From positions 1 to 16,806 of the forward strand of contig PJAB01001155.1 in assembly GCA_002887195.1 (NCBI GenBank): a DNA stretch of 16,806 nucleotides, read 5' to 3'. Shown piece by piece: positions 1-9,611 of this stretch (within the stretch, counting starts at the first letter, position 1; each line of letters begins with the position of its first letter). Origin of the DNA: Chrysochromulina parva (lineage: Eukaryota > Haptophyta > Prymnesiales > Chrysochromulinaceae). The position numbers and the translations under genes are program-made. A model generated the notes under the pieces. It was given only the letters and a program-made list of their open reading frames with translations. It was not told the origin of the DNA and made no database searches.

Positions 1-5
1 CGGCG

Positions 6-54
<49 letters not shown>

Positions 55-1571
55 TGCTGCCGCCGCCGCCGCCGCGCCCCCAGCATCCTCGTCAACATTC
101 GGCGCTGTCGCGGGGGCCTCCTGGAGCTGTTCGAGGCGGGCATGCAACTCGCGTCGTTCGCGCTGGTAACCGACGAGCTCCTCGTGCAGCAAGCTCTCGA
201 GCTGCGCTGCGCGCTGCACCTCGGCGCGCATCTCTCCGGCCGTTGCGCGCGCCAGCTGCAGCTTCACCTGACGAAACTCGAGCGCACGGAGTCATCAGGG
301 CTCATCAGGGCTCATCAGGGCTCATCAGCGCTCATCAGGGCTCATCAGGGCTCATCAGGGCTCATCAGGGCTCATCAGAGGTCATCAGTGGCACTCGCCT
401 CGAGTTTCGTCGCACTCCGCTGCAATTCGGCGAGCGACGCCTGGTTCTGCGAGGATTGCGCAAGGAGATCCAGGATCTCAGAGTCTGGAGACAGCTCGAC
501 GCCGTCCTCGGCGCCGTCTGCAGATGCGACAACCTCCTTCGCAGCCAACCGCTCGAGCTCGAGGCGCAACTGCGCCACCGTGCGCCTCAGCTCGTCGAGC
601 GCGTCGGCACAATCGGCATCGCCGTCATGCTCGCCACCGGCGAGCGCGCCAAGCTGAACCTCGACCCCCGCAAGCTCGCCCCGCATCGCGTCGCTCTCGA
701 TGCGCCGCAGCTTACGCAGCCGCTCCTGGAAGCTGCACAGCGTCGCGACGGTCGACGACTCGAGCTCATCCAGCGCGCTCAGCACAGTCGCAGGGCCCGC
801 GCATGCCGACGACTCGTCCGCCACGGCCGCCTCGACACCCATTTCAGCGAGCTCCTCAGCGGTTGGCACGCGCTCAGGCACGCGCTCTAACAGCCCTCGG
901 GCTTTCAGCCCTCGTGCTAACAGCCCTCGTGCGCGCTCAGCCACCTCCCCTTCAGCGGCGGCCCTGGCTGTTTGCGCCATCTCCGCCTGCGCCTCCGGTG
1001 GCGGATCGTTCCTCTCGGCGCGCAGCAGCACCTGTTCGCGGTCCAGGTCGATGGCATCGCGGTCCTGCGCGCGCCGTCGCTCGAGCCATCGCAACACTTC
1101 GAGCAGCTCCATCGTGAAGCTCGATGAGCGCACGGAGAGCGACGCAAACTGCTCGGCGATCGAGTCGTCGCGCGAGAGTGCATTGAGCGGCGGCGGCTGG
1201 ATCATCGCAGAGACAGGCAATCCCTTCGCCCTAGCCGCCTTAGCTGCCTCGGCCTCTGCAAACTCGACTGCAGAGGACCGGCGATACGTGTTGTGCAGCA
1301 CAGCCGCGGTGCGCTCGATATTCTGCGCCGAACGGTCGAGCATCGTGTGCGAGAAGTTCTGCTGCTCGAGCATGCGCTCGAGTTGCTCGAGTCCGCGGTC
1401 GCCCAGCCCGGCCTCCTCGACAGCGGCACCGCTTCCACGGCTCAAGGCGTCGAGCTCCTCCTTGAGAGCAAGCAGCAGCTCGTGCAGCACCTGTTTGTCC
1501 ACACCGAACACCGACTCGTCCCACATCGTCGGCACGAGCGGATTGAAGCGCGCGAGTGGATTATCGACCAT
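1..1571 (-). CDS. Ala/Glu-rich coiled-coil protein, partial at its 3' end, one probable intron
   Basis: Family not recognised. Exon 1 runs from the ATG at 1571 down to 399 (391 codons). Exon 2 runs from 276 to the left edge (92 codons, no stop reached). The start MVDNPLARFNPLVP is the first ATG in frame; the frame stays open upstream as far as 1727 but without an ATG. The protein is highly charged and helical, rich in Leu, Glu, Ala and Arg with heptad-like stretches, for example LEQLERMLEQQ, LRRTVAQLRLELERL and, in exon 2, LQLARATAGEMRAEVQRAAQLE. No membrane segment or signal peptide is visible. Exon 2 ends in a run of 23 alanines. Without removal of the segment at 277-398 the frame stops at TGA within the tandem repeat; the same helical character on both sides argues that both parts belong to one protein. 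A structural or scaffold role is only an inference. Confidence 0.72.
7..75. repeat. CCG/CGG trinucleotide repeat encoding poly-alanine
   Basis: Nearly pure (CCG)n, interrupted by two GCT-type triplets near 53-60. Read on the minus strand in the frame of the coiled-coil gene it gives GCG and GCA codons, 23 alanines in a row, followed by Thr-Pro at the window edge. It is therefore probably a coding homopolymer run rather than intergenic. Confidence 0.85.
277..398 (-). other. Probable GC-AG intron (122 bp) carrying a 10-bp tandem array
   Basis: On the minus strand exon 1 ends AAA CTC GAG and the interrupting segment begins GCGAGT, close to the usual start of GC-AG introns. It ends GCGCTCGAG, then TTT CGT CAG GTG continues the coiled-coil frame. 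Removal is phase 0 and joins ATKLE to FRQVKLQL. The length is not a multiple of three, and all three minus frames of the array hit TGA, so the gene is broken unless the segment is spliced out. I found no GT-AG pair that restores the frame. The hexamer CTCGAG is duplicated at both boundaries. The alternative is a recent insertion that disabled the gene. Confidence 0.55.
291..390. repeat. Ten-copy 10-bp tandem array, core TCATCAG
   Basis: Ten units of 10 bp, consensus ctcatcaggg on the plus strand. The core tcatcag is intact in all ten; units 1, 4, 9 and 10 vary only outside it. On the transcribed minus strand every unit reads CTGATGA, which contains CTGAT, a match to the branch-point consensus CTRAY. 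A 13-bp inverted repeat flanks the array, at 270-282 (gacgaaactcgag) and 399-411 (ctcgagtttcgtc). There are no spacers, so it is not a CRISPR array. Confidence 0.95.
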
Positions 1572-2088
1572 CTTGCCACCTACTGCGAGGCTCACAGCCC
1601 CGGAGGCGGAGGGGCGGGGGAGGAGTTCACCCTGTGCCTGGACAAGTTTCTGTAACGTTTCATCAACAGCGCCATCGACACAGCACGCGCACCAACAGGC
1701 GCCGGACACCCGTATGCACACGTGCACACCGCGTAACTACTCGTCAGTACAATGTTCTCCGATACCGGTGTATACACCGGTCACCGCAAGCAATCGACCA
1801 CTGACTGACACACACACACTGATCAACACACATCACGACATCAGTTACACCCCGCGTAGCCCGACTCATGCACGACACGAGCGATCGCGCACGCTTCCGC
1901 GGGAACCGAACAAAGCGCAGCCGCTCACGCGATCGAGGCTCGCAGGTGCTCCCCAAACCAGCTGGTTGAGCCCACCTGCTGGGTGCAAGGTGCAAGGTGC
2001 AACGTTATGGTGGGAACGTGTGGTGCCGGTAGCAGTCCGCCATGGAGTGGCGAGAGTCCATCACGGGGAGCGCTGTGGCGAGCGCGGG
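1572..2088. promoter_or_regulatory. Spacer: upstream region of the coiled-coil gene and 3' region of the Orai-like gene; 18-bp palindrome
   Basis: 517 bp without a supportable gene. It lies upstream of the minus-strand coiled-coil gene and downstream of the Orai-like gene. It contains a perfect 18-bp palindrome, ACCGGTGTATACACCGGT, at 1764-1781, about 190 bp before the coiled-coil ATG. A G-box core CACGTG lies at 1719-1724, and a CA-rich stretch runs around 1808-1832. The boundary between 3' UTR and promoter cannot be placed from sequence, and I see no AATAAA for the Orai-like gene here. Confidence 0.5.
1982..2002. repeat. Three tandem copies of GGTGCAA
   Basis: Three perfect 7-bp direct repeats (ggtgcaa) just downstream of the Orai-like stop codon, probably in its 3' UTR or flank. 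No function is apparent. Confidence 0.9.
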
Positions 2089-2736
2089 TCACAGCACCGC
2101 CGACTTCGGATCGGCCTTCATCTCCTCCTCGTCAAAATCCTCCTCATCGATTTCGTCCGTCTTGGGTAGCGCCTTCAGCATGTCGCCAAAGCGAACCACC
2201 TCGCCCGCCTGCAGCTCAAACTTTTTGAAGATGCGGAGCGCATTCGAGAGGAGTGCGTAGCACGTGCCCATGAGCATCACGGTGGCGACCAGTGCAACCT
2301 CCCGCTGCATCAGGAGCCATGTCGAGCAGGCCACTGAGGTGAGCTGTGCGAGGAGCCCCACGCCGAAGACGTTGAAGATGAGTAGCCGCTCCTTGTTCAT
2401 GCCCTCAACCACCTTCGACATCGAGCCATCTTTGCCACGCAGTGCCTTGCCGGAGCCCCACACGGAGACAAAGGTGATGATGGAGACGGCAAACATGTTG
2501 CAGCAGATGCTGATTGTCGAGAAAATATGCAACAAGCCCTTGGCCAGAGGGTTGAAGTGGATCCCATGCAGATGCACCGACATCTCGAGGAAGGCCATCG
2601 AGAAACCGCACATCAGTGCAGCCTGCGTGGCCACAGCGCCGAAGTTCTCGTTGAACAGATTGAGCTCCTTTTCGCGTAGCTCAATCGTGCGCTGCTTGAT
2701 AGAGCTCCGCAACAGGAGCTTGTCGGCGGCGAGCAT
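2089..2736 (-). CDS. Orai/CRAC-like four-helix membrane protein (candidate Ca2+ channel)
   Basis: 215 residues from the first ATG (MLAADKLLL); the frame is open for 43 more codons upstream but has no ATG. Four hydrophobic helices are visible at about 33-55, 65-92, 118-142 and 147-168. An amphipathic basic stretch precedes the first (RSSIKQRTIELREKELNLF), and an acidic tail follows the last (about 193-206). Helix 1 reads TQAALMCGFSMAFLEMSVH, which resembles the Orai pore helix with a glycine followed by a glutamate near its outer end (Glu51 here). Orai proteins form store-operated Ca2+ channels in the plasma membrane with that Glu as selectivity filter. The Gly-Glu spacing is one residue shorter than in animal Orai, so the match is by pattern and topology only. 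Another small four-helix family is possible. Confidence 0.5.
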   Translation of the reverse strand: MLAADKLLLRSSIKQRTIELREKELNLFNENFGAVATQAALMCGFSMAFLEMSVHLHGIHFNPLAKGLLHIFSTISICCNMFAVSIITFVSVWGSGKALRGKDGSMSKVVEGMNKERLLIFNVFGVGLLAQLTSVACSTWLLMQREVALVATVMLMGTCYALLSNALRIFKKFELQAGEVVRFGDMLKALPKTDEIDEEDFDEEEMKADPKSAVL

Positions 2737-2777
2737 TTCAACGCCGCGGCGCCGAGGCTTGCTCCGAGAGTCGCTGT

Positions 2778-2801
2778 GAGCTAGCGAGCGAGCGAGCGAG
2801 C
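2778..2801. repeat. GAGC tetranucleotide repeat
   Basis: A short array of gagc/tagc tetranucleotides just upstream of the Orai-like start, in its 5' leader. Similar short repeats occur elsewhere in this GC-rich DNA. No function is apparent. Confidence 0.8.
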
Positions 2802-2911
2802 TAGGCCGCTGCACAGAGAGGTTTCGCGGTTCGGCCGCGGCGCGCCCGCGACAGCGCTTCGGCACGTAAGAAAACCGACTACTCCTGCATGGTCAAACAC
2901 TGACAAAGAAA

Positions 2912-4729
<1,818 letters not shown>

Positions 4730-4774
4730 TCACACACGCCGGTGTGAATTATAAACATTGGCTGTGAATGGACC

Positions 4775-4780
4775 TTTATT
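4775..4780 (-). terminator. Candidate poly(A) signal AATAAA of the 1490-residue membrane protein gene
   Basis: The minus strand reads AATAAA about 148 bp past the stop codon at 4928. It lies only 55 bp from the DDX41 start. The same short spacer (4721-4927) holds a cacac-gccg-gtgtg inverted repeat near 4733-4746 and a TTATAA at 4749-4754, which may serve the DDX41 promoter. Confidence 0.45.
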
Positions 4781-4927
4781 CCTTCGCTCCCCCTCTACAT
4801 TGTCCACCCTCAGACGTCACAGAAACACCGACATGATTTATGTACATGGAAGACAGACCCTGCTCTCTCCATGGCGAATGGCCCTCACTGTCAGCACCCC
4901 GACTCAGTCCTTGGGGGTCCGCGCGGA

Positions 4928-7900
4928 TTACAACTCACTCCTAATCGCCTCGAGCGCGCGCCGATGCTGGAGCAACTCCTGCTCGTCGACGCCCCATTCC
5001 GCCTCGGCCATGGCCGTGAGCGCGCGAAAGACACGCTGGGCGACTGGCACCCGCTCGAGAGCACTCGAGGCCGGCATGCGGTTCGCTGGCGCGCCGCACG
5101 CGTCCGGCTCCGTGGCAGGCGCGCCCGCGCCGAAGAGGCTGCTGCCCCCCCCCGAGGTGAGGCTGCCCGTGATCCCATCGAAGACCGAGGGCGCGTTGGT
5201 CGACATTGAAAGAGAGAGCTCGCCATAGTCGTGGTAGAGGTAGACTGAGGCGTTGCCCGCGCCGCCCACGTGCCCGCTCTTCTTCTTGGTGACCTGGTTG
5301 TCGATGACGATGCCCGTGTGCCCGATGCCGCCAGGCTCCGTCCTGACCTCGTAGTTGCCGTCGAGGGCGCCGCCGGTGAAGAGCGCCTTGACGTCGCCTG
5401 CCATCGACTGGAGCGAGATGTTGTACTGTGCACCCGGCGTCAAGCTAGTGGAGATGAGCCCGTTGAGTTGGACGTCGCCGTAGGTGGAGAACAAGTTGAC
5501 CACGGGGGTGGGCGCATTGGGTCCTACTTGCGTGCCGTTGATGTTGGTCGTTGGCTTTTGCGAGGTGAGCACGTACTCGTCGAGGACCAGCGCACCCGAC
5601 ACGGAGGTCGCCGTGATGTTGGAGCCGATCGCGAGCAGCGCGGTCATGCTCGCGTCGTTCGCGCTGAGCAGAATGCCGTACGTTTCAGGGGGCTGGCACG
5701 CACAGAAGATCGTGGGCAGCGCTGCCGAGAGTGGCAGGTCGACCCAGCTCAGCTGCGACAGCAGGCTGACCGGCTTGCACACGGCGCAGTCGAGGACGGC
5801 CACATTGTTCAAGTTCGCCGCCGAGCCCTTTTTGGTATCCTCGGTGAAGGTCATCTGCATCGAGCCGACAAAGCGTGCTCCACTAAAGGCCATGATGCCT
5901 TTGGCGGCGACCATGGGCGCCGACGCCGAGATGACGGTGCCGTTCATCAGGATGGCGCCGTCAAAGTCGCCGTTGGCGGTGAGGCTGAGAGCTCCGAGCA
6001 CGAGGCCGAACGGTGGGGCTACCTTTGTGGGATCGCACGGCGGGTTGTTATAAATGCAGGGGCGCTCACCCATCGGAACGCCCATGCCCGCACAGGCCGA
6101 GCCACCCACCCACTGACCGAGAAGCTGGACGAAGATGCAGGGCTGCGCGATGAACGCATCGGTCACGGTGATGGAGGCGGCGCTCGCGGTGACGCCCGCG
6201 CCGCCAAAGATGTCGGTGAGGATGGTCGCGCCTACATTTGAAGCCACGTCGACAGCGCCGACCGCGAGCACCTGCTCGAGGACCACGTCTCCGTTGGCCT
6301 GCACGTTCAGGTTATTCACACCGAAGCGGCCGAGTAAATCCGAAATATCCCCCGGGTTCAAGGGGGTCGGCGTCGAGTCTAACGGCGCGATGCGTACGGC
6401 GCCGCCGTTCGGGCTTGCGATGTTTAGATCGATGAACGCGTGCTGGAACATGTTGTTTGTCGCCCCGATGCCGGAGAAGACGAGTGGCGTCGTGTACGGC
6501 GCGGCGAGCAGCTGGCTGATATTGGCGTTGACGGCCGCGTTGGGCAGCACGATCGTCAGGTTCGCAGAGGCATGGCAGCGGCATGGGAACCACAGCCAAT
6601 ACCAAGAGCACTGCTCGTTGCAGCTGCCGGGCGGCGACGCCGTGATGTTGAGCTGCGCCGAATTGCATGCGTTGCCCGAGCTCTGCGCGCCGCTCACGCG
6701 GCTCTGGCAGCTGACCGTCGGGGGAGTGTAGCACACGCCGCCGCTCGGCCAGGCAGAGGAGGAACTTGAACCGATGGAGGTGCAGCTCGTCGCTGAGAGC
6801 ACCACGTCCTCGGTGAGCGTGTGCGACGTGTCGACGGTCAGGTAGACCTGTACCTCCGCGACGCTCCCATGGCTGAACAACACCTGCGTCGTGCCGTGGT
6901 GGAAGTTGTTCACTATGTTGAGGATGGTCGCGTCGTTTGCGAAGTAGAAGCTGGGGTTTTGTGGGTAGAGCGAGTAGTTGAGGGAGAAGGGCACCGAAAG
7001 CTGGAGCGACTGGCGCGCCGACGTTTTGAAGGGCACTGCCGCCCCGGCCACACTGTCGAAGTACACCATGCCCGCCACGTACGCGATGACCAAGGCGAGG
7101 CCGGCGAACAGGAAGCGGAGCGAGCATGGGAGTCGTGGCACGCTCGAGGAGAACCATGTGGGGAAGAGCTCTGCGTTATGGAGCAGCACCTGCCCCACGC
7201 CGTCGTTATCGACGTTCGAGAGGACGGACTCCTGATGCTGCAGCCGGTCGGCTGAGCCGGCGGCCGCCCCACCGCGCACGCGGGTCTGGTACTTGTCGAG
7301 GCTGTCATATTGATCTGAGCCGGGCGGTGTCACACGATCTTCCAAGACCCGAGGGAGGCTCGGCGCCGCGAAGCCAGGCGGCGCAGAGCAGGTGCGCCCG
7401 AGCGTAGAGTGCGGCGCCTCCGAGTCCTCAACACCGAGGAGCAGTTCGCGCGTGAGCCGCTTGGGCGAGGCCGAGTACCACCACGATTTGCTCCGGCCGA
7501 GCCCACTGGCGCCGTCCAGGTCTTCGATGGAGGGCACGTCAGCGACTCGGTTGGCGCCGGCTCTCGTGCCCAACAGCTCGCCCAGCGTGGCGTAACGCGT
7601 GTACAGCGAGAGGCTGAGCATCACGAGCAGTTGCAGCAGTGCGGCCGAGCCGAGCGTCGCGAGCACCCCAAGAGAGGTTTCGGCCGACGAGCGGAACAAG
7701 TCGCGCCGGTGACCCGAGCTCAGAAAGGCAGCGTCGGGCAGAGCGAGGTTGATTGTGTCCCAATTATTGTCGATCGAGGCGAGGACGCCCGAGCCGGCCA
7801 CGCCGAGCGTGATGGTGCTCCCTAGGCAGAACGCCGCCGTGAGGGCAATGTAGACGAGGTACACCGCAAACTTGACCGACGACTCGATTGGGTCACGGCC

Positions 7901-9400
7901 GGGGGCAAGGACGAGCCGCACGAAGGGGAGGAGTGCGAGGAGCAGTGCCACGAGCATCAGGATCTTGGCGCCATTACAACCGATGGGCGAGGCGTAGCAA
8001 GCGGACTGGCCCAGAGTGAGGACGCCCCCGATGGTGACGATCCCGAGCCAGAACGTGGTGAAGTGCGCCGCGAAGGGGGTGAGCGCGAGCACGCCGCGCC
8101 GCGAGAGCATGATGAGTACATTGTACAGCGTGAGCGCCTGCAGGCAGGCGAGCGCGATGAGCACGATCGACAGGCGGCTCATATTGTTGGCGGTGGCCGT
8201 CGCGGTGCCACCCGGTTCGGAGAATGGAATGGCGCGCGTCTTGACCCATGCCCAGTTCTGCAGGATGAACTCCATGGCGGAGGGCACCGCCGACAGCGTG
8301 ACCGCACCGAGCGTGCCCGAAGTGAAAGTGGTTACGCCGAGCAGCGTGATGTAGACCCCGAGCAGAAGCCCCGGGCGCATCGTCTTAGCCGCATGCGACT
8401 CGTCGCGTTGGTGGTAGCGCGAGAGCACGATGCCTAGGAACCAGATGAGCAACGAGCACACCACGACATGGAGCGTGCCGAACCAGATTGAGTTTGGCAG
8501 CCCGCCATAGGCGAAATACCACGTCCAGACGCCGAAGCCGAGCGCGACGAAGGCGACGATCACGAGGGAGACCTGGAACCAGCCGAAGAAGCCGGCGGCG
8601 AGGCGCGCGTCCTCGTCGTCCGCCTCGCGGCGCAACCGCGCGCGCTCTGCGGGCGAACGGCTCGTCACGTCATCGGCGAGCGAGCACCACAGGACGAAGG
8701 AGCCCGCGGACACGAGCCACGCCTCGACTGTGCCCCATGCTGTGCGCGCGGCGATGTAGTTCCAGCCCTGCGTGCACATCGCGTTCGAGCCCTGCGCCGC
8801 GTACACGATCGAGAGCGTCACGAGGGCAAGCGCGGACCAGAACACTGTCCACACGAAAGTCACCGAGACCACCGTGCTCAGCCTCGGATAGACGCTTGTG
8901 CCGCGCCGTGGGAAGAGCATGAACAGCGGGCCGACGCGCAACGCTGTCGACGGCACGTGCGGCAGAAAGCCGCGCTGCACTTCGCCCATTCTCTTCATCG
9001 AGATGAGGCACGAGATCAACGCGGTGAAAAACGCGTCAAAGGGCAGCGACTGCGCAATGGAGGTGGGCGCACCCGAGTAGCCCGCCGGATGTGCCCAGTT
9101 GAAGAGGCAGATCTGAACGGGCTCGTGGTCGGCCCAATTTGTGAGCACGCCCCAACCGATGATAATGTGTGCGCCTACGGAGATGGCAGTGGTCAGTGCG
9201 AGCTGCAAAAGGCACGCCGATGAGCTCAGCGCGGTGCGCAGCTGCCCGAGGCTGTCCTCGAGATGCACTTCTCCGAGGGCCGACGGCTGCGTGCGAAAGG
9301 AGCCGGGCAAATTTTGCGATGAGAGCAACTGCTGGGCCTGTTCGCGGCTCAGGGTACTCGAATGGCCGTTCGAGCTGCGAGGAGGGCTTGCGGCTGCCAT
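4928..9400 (-). CDS. Large multi-pass membrane protein with beta-rich ectodomain, family unknown
   Basis: 1490 residues in one exon from ATG 9400. A Ser-rich N-terminal tail (1-60) precedes about twelve hydrophobic helices between 62 and 600, for example near 62-85, 172-201, 270-296, 304-327, 343-372, 408-432, 478-499, 508-534 and 575-600. A hydrophilic segment (602-759) follows, rich in Ser, Pro and charged residues. One more helix (760-781, LRFLFAGLALVIAYVAG) leads into an ectodomain of about 700 residues. The ectodomain has several N-glycosylation sequons (NYS, NIT, NLT, NIS, NGT) and Cys-rich patches such as CNEQCSWYWLWFPCRC. It also has recurring GDV/GDF strands (NGDVVLEQV, NGDFDGAIL, YGDVQLNGLIS, AGDVKALF) reminiscent of beta-solenoid or putative-adhesin folds. 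The last 45 residues look helical. No catalytic motif or known transporter signature is seen. A cell-surface role is inferred from topology only. Confidence 0.85.
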   Translation of the reverse strand: MAAASPPRSSNGHSSTLSREQAQQLLSSQNLPGSFRTQPSALGEVHLEDSLGQLRTALSSSACLLQLALTTAISVGAHIIIGWGVLTNWADHEPVQICLFNWAHPAGYSGAPTSIAQSLPFDAFFTALISCLISMKRMGEVQRGFLPHVPSTALRVGPLFMLFPRRGTSVYPRLSTVVSVTFVWTVFWSALALVTLSIVYAAQGSNAMCTQGWNYIAARTAWGTVEAWLVSAGSFVLWCSLADDVTSRSPAERARLRREADDEDARLAAGFFGWFQVSLVIVAFVALGFGVWTWYFAYGGLPNSIWFGTLHVVVCSLLIWFLGIVLSRYHQRDESHAAKTMRPGLLLGVYITLLGVTTFTSGTLGAVTLSAVPSAMEFILQNWAWVKTRAIPFSEPGGTATATANNMSRLSIVLIALACLQALTLYNVLIMLSRRGVLALTPFAAHFTTFWLGIVTIGGVLTLGQSACYASPIGCNGAKILMLVALLLALLPFVRLVLAPGRDPIESSVKFAVYLVYIALTAAFCLGSTITLGVAGSGVLASIDNNWDTINLALPDAAFLSSGHRRDLFRSSAETSLGVLATLGSAALLQLLVMLSLSLYTRYATLGELLGTRAGANRVADVPSIEDLDGASGLGRSKSWWYSASPKRLTRELLLGVEDSEAPHSTLGRTCSAPPGFAAPSLPRVLEDRVTPPGSDQYDSLDKYQTRVRGGAAAGSADRLQHQESVLSNVDNDGVGQVLLHNAELFPTWFSSSVPRLPCSLRFLFAGLALVIAYVAGMVYFDSVAGAAVPFKTSARQSLQLSVPFSLNYSLYPQNPSFYFANDATILNIVNNFHHGTTQVLFSHGSVAEVQVYLTVDTSHTLTEDVVLSATSCTSIGSSSSSAWPSGGVCYTPPTVSCQSRVSGAQSSGNACNSAQLNITASPPGSCNEQCSWYWLWFPCRCHASANLTIVLPNAAVNANISQLLAAPYTTPLVFSGIGATNNMFQHAFIDLNIASPNGGAVRIAPLDSTPTPLNPGDISDLLGRFGVNNLNVQANGDVVLEQVLAVGAVDVASNVGATILTDIFGGAGVTASAASITVTDAFIAQPCIFVQLLGQWVGGSACAGMGVPMGERPCIYNNPPCDPTKVAPPFGLVLGALSLTANGDFDGAILMNGTVISASAPMVAAKGIMAFSGARFVGSMQMTFTEDTKKGSAANLNNVAVLDCAVCKPVSLLSQLSWVDLPLSAALPTIFCACQPPETYGILLSANDASMTALLAIGSNITATSVSGALVLDEYVLTSQKPTTNINGTQVGPNAPTPVVNLFSTYGDVQLNGLISTSLTPGAQYNISLQSMAGDVKALFTGGALDGNYEVRTEPGGIGHTGIVIDNQVTKKKSGHVGGAGNASVYLYHDYGELSLSMSTNAPSVFDGITGSLTSGGGSSLFGAGAPATEPDACGAPANRMPASSALERVPVAQRVFRALTAMAEAEWGVDEQELLQHRRALEAIRSEL

Positions 9401-9611
9401 ATGGTCCGGCGACTCCGATTCTCAATCAAGACAAATCAAGTTTTGACGCGTCAAGTCAAGACATGTCAAGTCAAGTCACCGAGTGTCAAAATGGCGGACA
9501 CACGTGTGTTTTCTGAGAGGGCAGTACATGTAACAGTGCCGTAGTGTTAACTCAAACACGGCCCGTAAAGGTTCTGAAAGGTACCATGGGTAGGGCCCCG
9601 ACGTGCGAAAG
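9401..9611. promoter_or_regulatory. Head-to-head (bidirectional) promoter region with TTGAC cluster and G-box palindrome
   Basis: 211 bp between the start codons of two diverging genes. Six TTGAC cores (either strand) lie within 9443-9489. One pair forms the perfect palindrome TTGACGCGTCAA (9443-9454), with an ACGCGT (MluI-box) centre. A second perfect palindrome, ACACACGTGTGT, at 9498-9509 contains a CACGTG G-box. In plants TTGAC is the W-box core of WRKY factors and CACGTG is bound by bHLH/bZIP factors. Whether the same factors act here is unknown. Confidence 0.55.

Noticed and set aside
291..390. CRISPR array
   Set aside because: The 10-bp units abut with no spacers, and the setting is a eukaryotic gene.
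142..890. Plus-strand open frames with a GLIRAHQGSS-type repeat
   Set aside because: The repeat peptide is a by-product of the 10-bp array, which lacks stops on this strand. The minus strand has consistent coiled-coil coding on both sides.
700..2169. 489-codon plus-strand open frame
   Set aside because: Antisense to the coiled-coil gene. It is Ser/Ala/Arg-rich low complexity with no domain, and runs on through the spacer.
2737..2865. N-terminal extension of the Orai-like protein
   Set aside because: The frame is open but has no ATG. It includes the GAGC repeat and Arg/Ser-rich sequence typical of a leader.
5270..6241. 323-codon plus-strand open frame
   Set aside because: Antisense to the large membrane-protein gene, with the Arg/Gly/Asp-rich composition expected for an antisense frame in GC-rich DNA.
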